Assembly (NCBI GenBank): GCA_018645475.1
Contig: JABGWU010000235.1
Span: 29,801 to 93,800 of the forward strand
Source: Opitutia bacterium
GTDB taxonomy: Bacteria; Verrucomicrobiota; Verrucomicrobiia; Opitutales; Seribacteraceae
DNA length: 64,000 nt
Reading direction: 5' to 3'
A program made the translations under genes and the position numbers. Below, one piece after another: positions 29,899-40,196 of the stretch. The number at the start of each line of letters is the position of its first letter. Position 1 is the first letter of the stretch. The notes beneath the pieces are model-generated. The model saw only the letters and a program-made list of their open reading frames with translations, had not been told where the DNA came from and did not search any database.

Positions 29899-30633
29899 AT
29901 GTTTAATAAACTTATCCAAATTTTATTTTTTTTGTTTCTATTTTCCTGCACTCAAGAAAATAAGGACGGATCCTCAACCCTTCCCTTACCCGTTGGTGAA
30001 CCGATTCAAGGGGACCCTATTTTATCATTTGGTAAAGAATCTAACCAAACAGAAGCAATTGTTCATGTAGAAAAAACTTTAAAAACCTCCGAAAAAGAAA
30101 TCGATGAGGAAGAGATAATTGAAGAAGGACTTGTCTTTAATGGGGTGCGTAAACCCAAGGATGATAATTCCACACAACCTACGATTTTAAGTAATTTGCC
30201 TCCCCTTGATGAAAATAGCGGTTATGAACATCTAGATTTTCGTGATTTAGCTAATTTTACTTATGAAGTAAATTGGGAAAAAGATGGTAAGGAATTTGAT
30301 TTTTCTACTTATTCTAAACGAGTTCCCAAAGGAGTAAGGGCAAAGTCGGGTTTATCTATTGCAGTTGAGGGTTTTATGCTTCCAACCGTGGTTGATGAAA
30401 ATAATAAGGTAAAAGAATTCCTCCTCCTTCCCGATCAAATGAGTTGTTGCTTTGGAAAAAGTCCGGAAGCAAACGGATGGGTCGTAGTCAGTTCTTCCGC
30501 AGGCGTAGAGGTACTAATGGACCAAATAATTCGGGTCTCCGGAACTATTACTGTTGAAGAACGCTGGGATGAGGAATTTTTCGTTGGCCTTTATCACTTG
30601 GACTGTAAAGAAATTACGGGTCCTTCTTTGTAA
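29899..30633 (+). CDS. DUF3299-like lipoprotein
   Basis: Lipobox LFSCTQE; IAVEGFMLPTVVDENNKVKEFLLLPDQMSCCFGK resembles DUF3299. Confidence 0.65.
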   Translation: MFNKLIQILFFLFLFSCTQENKDGSSTLPLPVGEPIQGDPILSFGKESNQTEAIVHVEKTLKTSEKEIDEEEIIEEGLVFNGVRKPKDDNSTQPTILSNLPPLDENSGYEHLDFRDLANFTYEVNWEKDGKEFDFSTYSKRVPKGVRAKSGLSIAVEGFMLPTVVDENNKVKEFLLLPDQMSCCFGKSPEANGWVVVSSSAGVEVLMDQIIRVSGTITVEERWDEEFFVGLYHLDCKEITGPSL

Positions 30634-30638
30634 GAAGG
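30622..30638. terminator. Possible terminator hairpin between convergent genes
   Basis: CCTTCTT-tgt-AAGAAGG, 7-bp perfect stem around the stop codon of the DUF3299-like gene; weak T-rich tail. Confidence 0.4.
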
Positions 30639-30644
30639 ATTAAA

Positions 30645-31247
30645 TTATTTCTTTTTAGGTGCCTTCTTTTCTTTTTTTGCTGAACCAACGGACACTTTTT
30701 TCATCATATCCGGATCATCGACTGATCCATTATCGGATTTGGAACCTAATTTGATCTTGTCCACGAATTCAATTCCTTCAATGACCTGTCCCCAAACCGT
30801 GTATTGACCGTCTAAAAACGATGAGTCATCAAAGCAAATAAAGAACTGACTGTTGGCACTATCCGGACTTGATGAACGAGCCATAGAACAAGTTCCCTTT
30901 ATGTGCTTACGATCGTTAAATTCCTCTTTTAAATCCGGTAGATCTGATCCACCAGTACCCACTCTTCTCTTACTAAAGTCTTTGGAGTTTCCGTATTCAA
31001 CATCACCGGTTTGAGCCATGAAACCTTCAATTACACGATGAAAAACAACTCCGTCATACTTTCCTTCACGGGCTAACTTTTTGATTCTTTCAACATGCTT
31101 TGGAGCATCGTCCTTAAATAATTCAATCACAACTTTTCCATCTTTGAGTTCAATGATTAATGTGTTTTCTGGATTTAACTTTTCAGTTTTAGCTTCTGAC
31201 ATGGCAAAAGGAAGCAGGAACACGAGTAACGCGAAATACTTCTTCAT
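30645..31247 (-). CDS. Exported cyclophilin-type peptidyl-prolyl cis-trans isomerase
   Basis: Signal peptide; YDGVVFHRVIEGFMAQTGD, SMARSSSPDSANSQFFICFDDSSFLDGQYTVWGQVIEG. Confidence 0.95.
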   Translation of the reverse strand: MKKYFALLVFLLPFAMSEAKTEKLNPENTLIIELKDGKVVIELFKDDAPKHVERIKKLAREGKYDGVVFHRVIEGFMAQTGDVEYGNSKDFSKRRVGTGGSDLPDLKEEFNDRKHIKGTCSMARSSSPDSANSQFFICFDDSSFLDGQYTVWGQVIEGIEFVDKIKLGSKSDNGSVDDPDMMKKVSVGSAKKEKKAPKKK

Positions 31248-31381
31248 AGTTTAATGATTATGGTTAGATTAAGGGTGAAATTTGAGTTTTTTATATCAAC
31301 CCAAAATCAGGCTTTGGTAAAGAGTGAAATTGAATATTTTTTTCGAACCGGTTTACTAAAAGATTAGATTTTAAAATAATC

Positions 31382-32683
31382 TTATATTAATTGGGTTATG
31401 GGTTGCCCTTTATCAGAAAGGGTAAAGGGCCGCCGTGTTGGGGAGTATACGATTTCATCGAGGGGTAAGCCTAGAGTAAAGGCAATAGTAGCGTTGAAGT
31501 CGGGGATTTCTACCTTTTGGTCAATTACTTCTCTTCCTTCCTTATCCGTTTCCCCCCAAACCTGCCCACCTTTGATTCCTCCACCTGCTAGCATACAGGA
31601 GAAAGCCTTGGGGTAATGGTCACGACCGTCATTTACATTAATATTGGGGGTTCTTCCAAATTCAGTCGCAAGTACAACTAACGTTTCTTCGAGCATTCCT
31701 CTTTGTTCCAAATCAGCCAGCAATGCAGAGAGAGCCTGATCTAAAATGGCACATTGTTCGGGAACTCGGGAAAAGTTATTTTGATGGGTATCCCATCCTC
31801 CAAGTTGAACTTCCACAAACCTTACTTGTCGTTCAACAAGGCGCCGGGCAAGTAATACTCCCAGACCAAATCTATCTTCGCCATAGGATTCTCTTGTCTT
31901 TTCTGATTCCTTAGTCAAATCAAAGGCTGATAAGTCTCCACTCTTCATTAAACGAATGGCGTCGTCATACATATCGGCATAAGAATTTACTTTTGCAGAT
32001 GCATATTTTTTTACGAAGGATTCATCAAGTTTTTGGGAAAAATCGAGTCTCTTTTCAAATGTATCATTGGTTAGACCCGGGTGCATTTTACTATTTCTAA
32101 GACCAGCTTCCGGATCTCCGATCGCGAGAGGTTGATGAGATGATGGTAGAAAGCCTGCAAGTGGGTGACGGCTACCGCCGTTTACGACCACGGCACCTGG
32201 AAGGGTAGGGTTAAAGCGACCATCAAGCTTTGTCATCCACGAACCCATTGTAGGGTGCTTAATGGTGGCCCTTTGTGCATAGCTAGTGTGCATGAAATAA
32301 TTACCCTGCTCATGTGCACCTTTTGTGGATGTCATTCCGCGAATCACGGCTATTTTTTCTGCGTGGTTCGCGAGCAAGGGTAAGTTTTCTGAAAGTTTTA
32401 GATGATCAGCTTTCGTGTTAATTGCCTGTGTTGGACCACCGGTTTCGGTGTCCGGTTTTGGGTCAAAGGTATCAATATGGGTCATTCCACCCGACATGTA
32501 TAGGTAGATGACATTTTTTGCCTTGGGTGCGTAATTGAGCGGGCGGTTTAATCCAAGACCTGCTCCTTTGAGAGGTAGTGAGCCTGCCCATGGTAAAATA
32601 CTTACTCCGAGAAGTCCTTTTGCAGCTAAGCTAATAAAACGTCTGCGTTCCAATTCTTCCGATTTGTTGATTGTCGCGTCCAT
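31382..32683 (-). CDS. DUF1501 domain-containing protein
   Basis: KNVIYLYMSGGMTHIDTFDPKP, VLATEFGRTPNIN, GRDHYPKAFSCMLAGGGIKGGQVWG. Confidence 0.93.
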   Translation of the reverse strand: MDATINKSEELERRRFISLAAKGLLGVSILPWAGSLPLKGAGLGLNRPLNYAPKAKNVIYLYMSGGMTHIDTFDPKPDTETGGPTQAINTKADHLKLSENLPLLANHAEKIAVIRGMTSTKGAHEQGNYFMHTSYAQRATIKHPTMGSWMTKLDGRFNPTLPGAVVVNGGSRHPLAGFLPSSHQPLAIGDPEAGLRNSKMHPGLTNDTFEKRLDFSQKLDESFVKKYASAKVNSYADMYDDAIRLMKSGDLSAFDLTKESEKTRESYGEDRFGLGVLLARRLVERQVRFVEVQLGGWDTHQNNFSRVPEQCAILDQALSALLADLEQRGMLEETLVVLATEFGRTPNINVNDGRDHYPKAFSCMLAGGGIKGGQVWGETDKEGREVIDQKVEIPDFNATIAFTLGLPLDEIVYSPTRRPFTLSDKGQPITQLI

Positions 32684-32704
32684 GATTTTGTTGAGTTAAG
32701 TATT

Positions 32705-34870
32705 TTATTGAATGAAAGAAAATTGCCTTGTGTTGATCAACGACCAAGCGATACCTCGAAAATCACGATCATTGTAATAGGCAAGCTTCTGTTTTTTATC
32801 CTGAATTGATTTCAGGTATTTTTTCTTTTTTTCAGGGCTAACTTTATTGGGAAGTGGTATCTGGTAAGGAACTTTCGGCGTGGTTGTTACCATGGCGAGG
32901 GATTGAGATAGTTCTTCTGCAGATGGTTTTCGATTTAGGATCGAAAGAAAGAGGACATGAATTTTTGCTTCAGTGTTTTTTGCCTTGAGAAGATTTTGAG
33001 AGAGAGGAGATCTTGGATCAAATAAAGCCTTGTAAAAGACTCCGTTAAGAAGAGTTAATGCCTGTGGCACAGATGATTCACTGGATGAGTTTTCAATAAC
33101 CTCACGATCTGATTGCCCGAATTCACGCAGGAAATGCCCTGGAGGTGCAGGTGTTTCTATTTCTGCAGCCCGCATTAAATTACTTGAATATCCATTCCAT
33201 CTATCATCAGTAGATGTTTTACTTTTCCCTCCACGGTAAAGGGATCGGGTGTCAAATTCAGACCCCATTACTAAACTTGCAAAAAGAGACTTTTGTTTAT
33301 TCCTTTCTTCGCCATATTCTCGTCTTAATCTTGATACGGCCAACCTGTCATCTGCTTCCTGAGCTTCACGAACCTTTAGTTGAATCTCATTCATGTTATT
33401 ATTAATGCGTGCGTTTTCTTTGGCCCCTTTTTTTGCTAGTTGAATAATTTTTTTCTCCGTTAAATTTTCAACTGTATTTTGATAATTCGCAAAGTTTGTA
33501 AGTCGTCCCTCAACTTTAGAGGGGTTCGTTTTTCTTTCATCAACTTCAGGGATGGATAAAGTAACGATCGAGTCCCAGAGCTGTTCTGCACTCATACGCT
33601 TAAGGATAGGGGCTTCAAAATAATATTTTTCTACATTAGTAAGCTCGCGACCGATAGCCTCTCTTTCAAAGGCTTCCACATTGTGCAGAATCTTTTGAAA
33701 TTCTTTAAGATCATACTTCACACGAACCATGAGCGACTCTAGGTGAGTTAATAATTCAGGAATGGAGGATTCTGAATCGTCACGTAAATTGTCCACAGGC
33801 TCTATGATTCCGCGGCCAAAGACTTTCTTCCATATTCGGTTAGAAATTACTTTAGTGAAGCGCGGATTATTGGTTGAGATGATCCATTGTCCGTAAGCAT
33901 CTACTGGATTTTCTATTTCTTTATTCAGGGAGTCTGGAGCAAAAATAGGTTCCGAATCAACTACGCTTTTTGGTTTAGCATCTTCGTATTGATAGTCATG
34001 AGGTAAATTGAGTTTTTTACCAGTCTGAGTTGCTCCATATCGAAGGGGTTGTACCATTTCCTGGATCGCCTTTTTTAGGGACTGTGTTGTTTTAGAGCTA
34101 CTCAATTTTCTTTTATCTGTCTTAGATAAGCCTCTGGTTTGTTGATAAAAATACTGACTGATTTTCTTTTGTAAGCCCTGTCCCATTCGAGTAGAAACTC
34201 CATAAGTATAAGACGCCATTTTGTAATACTCCATTTGAGTCCATTTATCAAAAGGGTGGTTATGGCATTGTGCACAAACCATTTGTGTTCCAAGAAAGAT
34301 TTGAGCGGTGTTGGACATATTATCAAGTGGCATACCGGTGTCTCGTAGGTAATACCCAACGGCACCGTTTTCCCATGGGTATCCCTCTGCTGTTACCAAT
34401 GAGTATGCCATCTGGTCAAAGGGTACATTTTTCTCGACCTGTTCTTTAACCCAATGGTTATAAAGCTGACCAGCTTGGATTTGATTCCCTCCACGCATTC
34501 TCGATTTTAATCTCAGCAAATCAGCCCACCAATTAAACATATGACTATCATAACCTGAAGATTCAGTTAGCTTTTCAATAAGCTGAGATTTTTTTTGGAT
34601 AGATGTATCGGCAAGGAAGGAATTTATTTCGCCATAAGTCGGAATTCTTCCAACCAAAGAAAGGTATAGTCTTCTAACCAATGCTGACTCACTTATTTTA
34701 TCGGGTATTTCAACATTTCTTTTTTGGTAAGTGCTGTTTAGGATTTCATCGATTGCCCTTGCTTCTGCTCGAATAATTGAAGGAGAAAATCTTTCCTCGG
34801 GTAAGGCTGCAGTTAATGTGAATTGCAAACAAATCAAAAAAACCAAATGGGCAATAGATGTAGTCTTCAT
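32705..34870 (-). CDS. DUF1549/DUF1553 domain-containing protein
   Basis: VRRLYLSLVGRIPTYGEI, CAQCHNHPFDKWTQMEYY, NRIWKKVFGRGIIEPVDNLR, LTLLNGVFYKALFDPRSPL. Confidence 0.93.
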   Translation of the reverse strand: MKTTSIAHLVFLICLQFTLTAALPEERFSPSIIRAEARAIDEILNSTYQKRNVEIPDKISESALVRRLYLSLVGRIPTYGEINSFLADTSIQKKSQLIEKLTESSGYDSHMFNWWADLLRLKSRMRGGNQIQAGQLYNHWVKEQVEKNVPFDQMAYSLVTAEGYPWENGAVGYYLRDTGMPLDNMSNTAQIFLGTQMVCAQCHNHPFDKWTQMEYYKMASYTYGVSTRMGQGLQKKISQYFYQQTRGLSKTDKRKLSSSKTTQSLKKAIQEMVQPLRYGATQTGKKLNLPHDYQYEDAKPKSVVDSEPIFAPDSLNKEIENPVDAYGQWIISTNNPRFTKVISNRIWKKVFGRGIIEPVDNLRDDSESSIPELLTHLESLMVRVKYDLKEFQKILHNVEAFEREAIGRELTNVEKYYFEAPILKRMSAEQLWDSIVTLSIPEVDERKTNPSKVEGRLTNFANYQNTVENLTEKKIIQLAKKGAKENARINNNMNEIQLKVREAQEADDRLAVSRLRREYGEERNKQKSLFASLVMGSEFDTRSLYRGGKSKTSTDDRWNGYSSNLMRAAEIETPAPPGHFLREFGQSDREVIENSSSESSVPQALTLLNGVFYKALFDPRSPLSQNLLKAKNTEAKIHVLFLSILNRKPSAEELSQSLAMVTTTPKVPYQIPLPNKVSPEKKKKYLKSIQDKKQKLAYYNDRDFRGIAWSLINTRQFSFIQ

Positions 34871-35037
34871 AATTATATTTAAACTACAAACTTAGGTAAA
34901 AAGTTTCAGCCTTAAAATAACTAAATTTTAGATTTTTATTATTGAACTTGGTACTATTTTATTTTCTGGATCAAATTTAGATGTTACAAGCACTTAATAA
35001 TAAAAGCCCTCATAAATTGTTAGGTTCTTAAAATTGT

Positions 35038-37194
35038 TTAGAAGGAATGGGATAATGAAATTATGAAATTTCGCCCGGCTCCATTAAGGCCTGATCCATG
35101 TACTCGATAATCAACATTACCCAGATTTTCCACCGCAAGGAAAATCGATGAACCTTCCCCCCATTTTCGTCCACCACTTAATCCCACTAAGGCGTAGCCC
35201 GGAGTTCCATCCGAGGGAATGCGTGAAGAATCTGTTTCATCTTTTAATGACAGGTCATCTGCCTGACCAACACCCAGAATGGAAATGTCTCCCCACCAAT
35301 TAGACTTTGGAGGAGCGTAACGGGTCACAAAATGAATTTGTGGGGGCATAAGCCGGGAGGTTGCCCGGTCAATTGGGTCGTAGTTTCTACCGTCAATGGC
35401 AATGGTCCCGGTTGCGTTGTTGTCTAATAATTGTTCTACTTCAGAATCCATTAATGAAATGCGTAGTTGCGAATTCCATGCAGGGGACCAGTTGTGCCCA
35501 ACTTGAAATTCTACCCCTTGAGTAAAGCCGTTTGCATGGGCTTTTAAAACATCTGATTTTCCAGACTCAATTGGCGAACGAACAATCATATCATAGATCC
35601 AGGTATGATAGTATGAAGCTTCCCAGTTCCAAGAATTTGAGCTTCCTTTATATCCAATTTCTGCCTGTAGGAAGTTTTCTGAATCAAGGGAAGTATTGGG
35701 TCGCTCGACGGCACTGGTTTCATCGGTTGAAGTTAAATCATATAAACTGGGGGGACGAAAGCCTTGGGATACCCCGCCAAAAACAAAGTTATCTTCTTTT
35801 ACCTCTTTGCTTATTCGTATGCTTCCAATCAGTTCATTATAATTCTTTATCTCCGGTTTTTGTATGGTCAATGGATCACTATTATTAAGGTAATATCGCT
35901 CAAGGTCTGCTTGTATGGATGAAAAGCGTATGCCGGGTTCAATGTTCCAATGGCCAACATCGTAGGTATCGCTCAGGTAAAAAGCATAACGGTCATAGTG
36001 TGCATCTGCAGCAAGAGGGCCTTGGGCTAAATCCGTACTTTTTATCTCTGAACTGTTAAATTTGTAACCACCTGAGTTCAATGATTCGTGATGCCATGTG
36101 CCACCATATGCGAGCCTTCCACCCCATGGATCATCGGTTTCAAACCGTAGAGATAAGCCGAGATCTTCGAGTCCAAAATACTGGATGTCTCCCCCAATAG
36201 GGACACCGCTTGTTGATCCTTTCATTCGGTAACGCTCCTGCTCATGTTTATGTAGGCTTAGGGTAAGTAACCCAGCATCGATCCACCCACCGGCATTCTC
36301 CCAAGAAAATTTTCCATAATAAAGATTTCTTTTCTGGTCCAACTGACGCCAAATTTCTGAGCCTGGAATTAGGCCTTTCCAGGTCAAACCATTTATTGTT
36401 TTGTGAGTTCGTGGAACATCGTCCATAAACACATTCTGAAAGCCAAGAATGAATCGGGAATCCTCATTTATTTTACGGGATAGTCTAAACTGTGAGCCTC
36501 GTGAATCGTAGGCTGTATTTTCTTGTTTACCAATACTCTTACCTCCTTCGAGATCTCCGAAAGAGCGTTCGACATGGGATAGTTCGGCAAACCAATCGGG
36601 TGTAGACAAATTGCCTTTGACTCCCGCAGTCCATGAATGTTCAGCAGAAGAAAGCCGACCGATGAATTGGCCGTTATGTGAAATTTCTTTATACGTAAAA
36701 CGAGGCTCTTCTGATATGATATTAACAACGCCTCCAATCGCATCTGCGCCATGTATTATACCATTGGGCCCGCGAACAATTTCAAGACGATCTGCTCCAA
36801 GCATTTCCACCGTGCTCCAATATTGGTTTGGGCCTGAGCGCATCGCTGAATGGTTAATTCTTATTCCATCAACCAACAGTACATTGTGATAGCCGGTAAG
36901 TCCACGTATATAAGGAGAAGATTGCCCCAGTGCGGTTTTTTGAACCATGACTGAAGGAATTCCAGATAAAGCTTCGGGCAACGATCTGGCAGTCCTCTGT
37001 ATGGCATCAGTTTCCAAAGTAGTAATCGACCAAGCGGTTGAATTCAAAGGCTCAGGGAACCCACCTTTGGCGGTAACAACCATTGGTGTAAGTTCATCAA
37101 TCGCCTCTATTTTGTGAGTTGAGAAGGTAATACTTGGAAAGTTAGCAGTCAACAGGGCAAAAACCAAAGAAGTATAGATACAAAAAGAATTCAT
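35038..37194 (-). CDS. TonB-dependent outer-membrane receptor
   Basis: Plug domain SLPEALSGIPSVMVQKTALGQSSPYIRGLTGYHNVLLVDGIRIN, RLEIVRGPNGIIHGADAIGGVVNII; barrel ends in aromatic F. Confidence 0.94.
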   Translation of the reverse strand: MNSFCIYTSLVFALLTANFPSITFSTHKIEAIDELTPMVVTAKGGFPEPLNSTAWSITTLETDAIQRTARSLPEALSGIPSVMVQKTALGQSSPYIRGLTGYHNVLLVDGIRINHSAMRSGPNQYWSTVEMLGADRLEIVRGPNGIIHGADAIGGVVNIISEEPRFTYKEISHNGQFIGRLSSAEHSWTAGVKGNLSTPDWFAELSHVERSFGDLEGGKSIGKQENTAYDSRGSQFRLSRKINEDSRFILGFQNVFMDDVPRTHKTINGLTWKGLIPGSEIWRQLDQKRNLYYGKFSWENAGGWIDAGLLTLSLHKHEQERYRMKGSTSGVPIGGDIQYFGLEDLGLSLRFETDDPWGGRLAYGGTWHHESLNSGGYKFNSSEIKSTDLAQGPLAADAHYDRYAFYLSDTYDVGHWNIEPGIRFSSIQADLERYYLNNSDPLTIQKPEIKNYNELIGSIRISKEVKEDNFVFGGVSQGFRPPSLYDLTSTDETSAVERPNTSLDSENFLQAEIGYKGSSNSWNWEASYYHTWIYDMIVRSPIESGKSDVLKAHANGFTQGVEFQVGHNWSPAWNSQLRISLMDSEVEQLLDNNATGTIAIDGRNYDPIDRATSRLMPPQIHFVTRYAPPKSNWWGDISILGVGQADDLSLKDETDSSRIPSDGTPGYALVGLSGGRKWGEGSSIFLAVENLGNVDYRVHGSGLNGAGRNFIISLSHSF

Positions 37195-37260
37195 GAATCA
37201 AAAATTTGATAAAAACAGATTATGTTTTTCTTTCAATGTAGGAATTAGGACCACCTTTAT

Positions 37261-38481
37261 TTAAGAATTTCCGAGCTGTAACCTTTCATCAGAGGCAAGC
37301 TTTAAGAAAATCAGGCAACTAAGAATGATGAGAGACGCGGAAGCCCATGAGACTCCACTGGGTCCTAGGCTTGTAAGAATCCAATAGCCCAGGAAGGGTG
37401 CTGGTAAGCCTCTCATTCCGGAAAAAAATAAATGCACGCTCATGTAACTAGATTCCCTTCCTTTGGGTGCTATTCTTGTTACCCATAGTGTCCAAACCAT
37501 TGTACCGCCGCCGGCACCTGTTCCAATTAATGCTGAAGCAAAGCAAAGTGCTGGAAGACCTTCAGATTGGAAGAAAAGAAACAGACCAAAAAGAAAAAAA
37601 ATGCATGCAAGAATCCTTATGTAGGCTAAGTTAAATTTATCATAAGCCCAGCCCCAAATCGGCGTAGTGCCAACATCTGTGACCAGTGGAACTACCATAG
37701 TTATACAAAGAACCACAGTATTGCTGAAATCTAGTCCGTAGGTTGGATTAACTAAGTATTCCACACGAATTGGGATCGTCAACATGACGCCAATACCTGT
37801 TAGCATCAAACCCGATAACATCCATAAGTAAAGCCGGTCTTTAATCCCATGAAGAAGATTTTTGGATAAACCTAAGGAATCAGATTCGAGCGGTTTGGAT
37901 GGAATTTTCAGATGGAAGTAGGCAGTGCCAAGGCAAATCAGGAAAGTGCCAAAGGCTATGAGCTTAAAGTAACCAAGTCCCGAATCCAGAACTAATCCAA
38001 TGACAAGTGCCGTGGCGCCCCCAGCCGTGGATGAAAGCATGAGGTTGCCAGAAATTCTCCTTCCCTTTTCATTAGGTCGATAATTGTTGGAGTATACATG
38101 AACCATCAAAGATGGCACTTGAACAGCAACTATACAGGCTAGCAATACACAAATTACATAAAACCAAGCAGAAGTTGAGATAGCGGAGATTAGAATAAAA
38201 ATAGCGGTCAAGGCCATTAGGATTGAACAGATCTTGCTGACGGGCAAGTTGCTCTTTCCAATAAGAATTAAAAATAGAGGGGCAAAAAGAAATCCGATTG
38301 CTCCTCCACTGGCCAGCAATGATTTTGCGGTATCGGATGCCTCGAAGTATCGAATCGTAACAAGCAGGCATGTGGAGGTAAAACTTGCCTCCACGATGCC
38401 ATTACAAGTATTTCGCCAGAGATCGAATTTCTGAGTTTTTGAGGCGATATTTTTAGGATGATCTTTGGTCTCCCTACTCAT
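37261..38481 (-). CDS. MFS transporter
   Basis: About 12 hydrophobic segments; MFS-like loops. Substrate unknown. Confidence 0.78.
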   Translation of the reverse strand: MSRETKDHPKNIASKTQKFDLWRNTCNGIVEASFTSTCLLVTIRYFEASDTAKSLLASGGAIGFLFAPLFLILIGKSNLPVSKICSILMALTAIFILISAISTSAWFYVICVLLACIVAVQVPSLMVHVYSNNYRPNEKGRRISGNLMLSSTAGGATALVIGLVLDSGLGYFKLIAFGTFLICLGTAYFHLKIPSKPLESDSLGLSKNLLHGIKDRLYLWMLSGLMLTGIGVMLTIPIRVEYLVNPTYGLDFSNTVVLCITMVVPLVTDVGTTPIWGWAYDKFNLAYIRILACIFFLFGLFLFFQSEGLPALCFASALIGTGAGGGTMVWTLWVTRIAPKGRESSYMSVHLFFSGMRGLPAPFLGYWILTSLGPSGVSWASASLIILSCLIFLKLASDERLQLGNS

Positions 38482-38571
38482 AACTACTTTGCTAGATCTC
38501 TCGTAATATCTAAAAATTCATTGGTAATCTTCAAAGTTAACAACCAAAGTTATCTAAATCACAACCCTTTA

Positions 38572-39582
38572 TTACCAGGCGTACTGCCAACCAAGAGTCC
38601 ATGTGGAATCAAGCTCCAGTTGGACACCATTTACTTTTTGATCGAGAGGTGTTTCCCACTCGGCAGCCAAGCGATGTCCTTTCAGTCCACCGTTTTGGAA
38701 ATAATAATTAAGACCGAGGCCAAGAGTAGTTATGTCACGCCCGTGATGATCAGGACGATTTGCAGGACTCATCATCTTTTGCATATTAGTTATTCCACTA
38801 TGACTACCATCTACTTCTTCTTGGCTCGAATAATCTAATTTTAAGGATGCACTTAAGGATTCAGTAATTTTACGAGCTCCCCATAAGCCGGCTTCAAAAC
38901 GATCTCCTAATGTATAACCCTGATCATTTTCCCCAATTCGAATAATGCCTGCTAATTGAGCACCATAAGAGTAATTTTCGGTTTGTCCAAGATATGTGAT
39001 GGCGGGATGAAAGTCCCAAGTGCCTGAACCAAGCTGCATGCCATAACCAAGAAAAGATCCGTTGGAATGTTTTTCATCAATCGAGCCAGTGGGTGCACTT
39101 AAGCCGACTGAAAGGTGTGCACGACGACCATCGTCCCAGCGTGCAAGATCGTAAAGTCCAGCGAGTTTTATATCTCCAATACCATTTGATTCCATTTTAC
39201 CCATACTGGTACCTTGCATAATCATTTCATTATCCAAATAATTAAGCATGGCCATAAGCGTCCATTTATCGGAGATGGCATGCATTGCTCCGAACATGTG
39301 CATATCCATTGTCATAGACTTGGGTAGCATCATTTTATTATAACCATAAGTACTATTTGCATCTGATGCGGTAATATCATTTGATCCATCCAGTAGTCCC
39401 TCCATCTCCATGGTCATATAGCGATAGGATAACATCCACTCGCCCATGGCGTGCATATGGTCACCCATTACAGAAATGGGGGCGTGTCCATCCGGACGGG
39501 CTGCAGACCAGGGTCCTTCATGGGCAGTGGAGACAGAGAAGTTTAAAAGAAGGGAGATAAAGAAGAGAGTTAATTTTTTCAT
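38572..39582 (-). CDS. Met/His-rich outer-membrane beta-barrel protein (MetA-pathway-like transporter)
   Basis: Signal peptide; HEGPWSAARPDGHAPISVMGDHMHAMGEWMLSYRYMTMEMEG; alternating strands. Confidence 0.6.
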   Translation of the reverse strand: MKKLTLFFISLLLNFSVSTAHEGPWSAARPDGHAPISVMGDHMHAMGEWMLSYRYMTMEMEGLLDGSNDITASDANSTYGYNKMMLPKSMTMDMHMFGAMHAISDKWTLMAMLNYLDNEMIMQGTSMGKMESNGIGDIKLAGLYDLARWDDGRRAHLSVGLSAPTGSIDEKHSNGSFLGYGMQLGSGTWDFHPAITYLGQTENYSYGAQLAGIIRIGENDQGYTLGDRFEAGLWGARKITESLSASLKLDYSSQEEVDGSHSGITNMQKMMSPANRPDHHGRDITTLGLGLNYYFQNGGLKGHRLAAEWETPLDQKVNGVQLELDSTWTLGWQYAW

Positions 39583-39709
39583 TATTGTAAGAGTGTATAA
39601 GTTTGAATGTAGATTAAAAAAATACCGAGTATCGATATTTGCATTAGAACAGATGTAAGAAATTCCCTTTTACATCGAAGCGGAAAGGGATAGATCAAAT
39701 TTTTATTTC

Positions 39710-40099
39710 TTATGCTCTACTTCGCGGAGGGGGCAGCTCCATTGGATTATATGTTGAGCAAACATGCCAGAGGGTAGGGCATAATTTCCCGATCATTTTT
39801 AATCCTTTGTTTGAAATAATTTCAGAATTTGGTGACGCCAATTTTAACTTATGGGAAAAAATTTCCATTGACGGTAAATCTTTTTTTTCAGAGTCATTTT
39901 GTTCACTCACAAATTGGCATGCACTACAGGGGTGATCTCCGTTGAATGTCCATTCCACAGATAAGCTGATCGACTGGCTTTCTTGATAAAATTCACCAAT
40001 CATATTTAACCAAGCCCCCAATTGTACGAAGGCCAATGGCATTCCGCTTATTGTAAGGACAGAAATAAAAGAAAGTAAATATAGAATTCTTTTGGTCAT
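39710..40099 (-). CDS. Small exported protein with HPCSACQ motif
   Basis: Signal peptide and FNGDHPCSACQFV; within the metal gene run. Confidence 0.5.
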   Translation of the reverse strand: MTKRILYLLSFISVLTISGMPLAFVQLGAWLNMIGEFYQESQSISLSVEWTFNGDHPCSACQFVSEQNDSEKKDLPSMEIFSHKLKLASPNSEIISNKGLKMIGKLCPTLWHVCSTYNPMELPPPRSRA

Positions 40100-40196
40100 G
40101 AAACTGAAGCAGAATCTTAAAATTTAAAATCCAAGAATGTTCAAGGATTTTAAGTTAATATTATCTAAAATTTTCAAAGAGAATCGTCTTTGAAAA

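Noticed and set aside
38458-38838. 126-aa plus-strand ORF covering an intergenic region and the barrel gene
   Set aside because: Mostly antisense to the outer-membrane protein gene; no signal or domain recognised.
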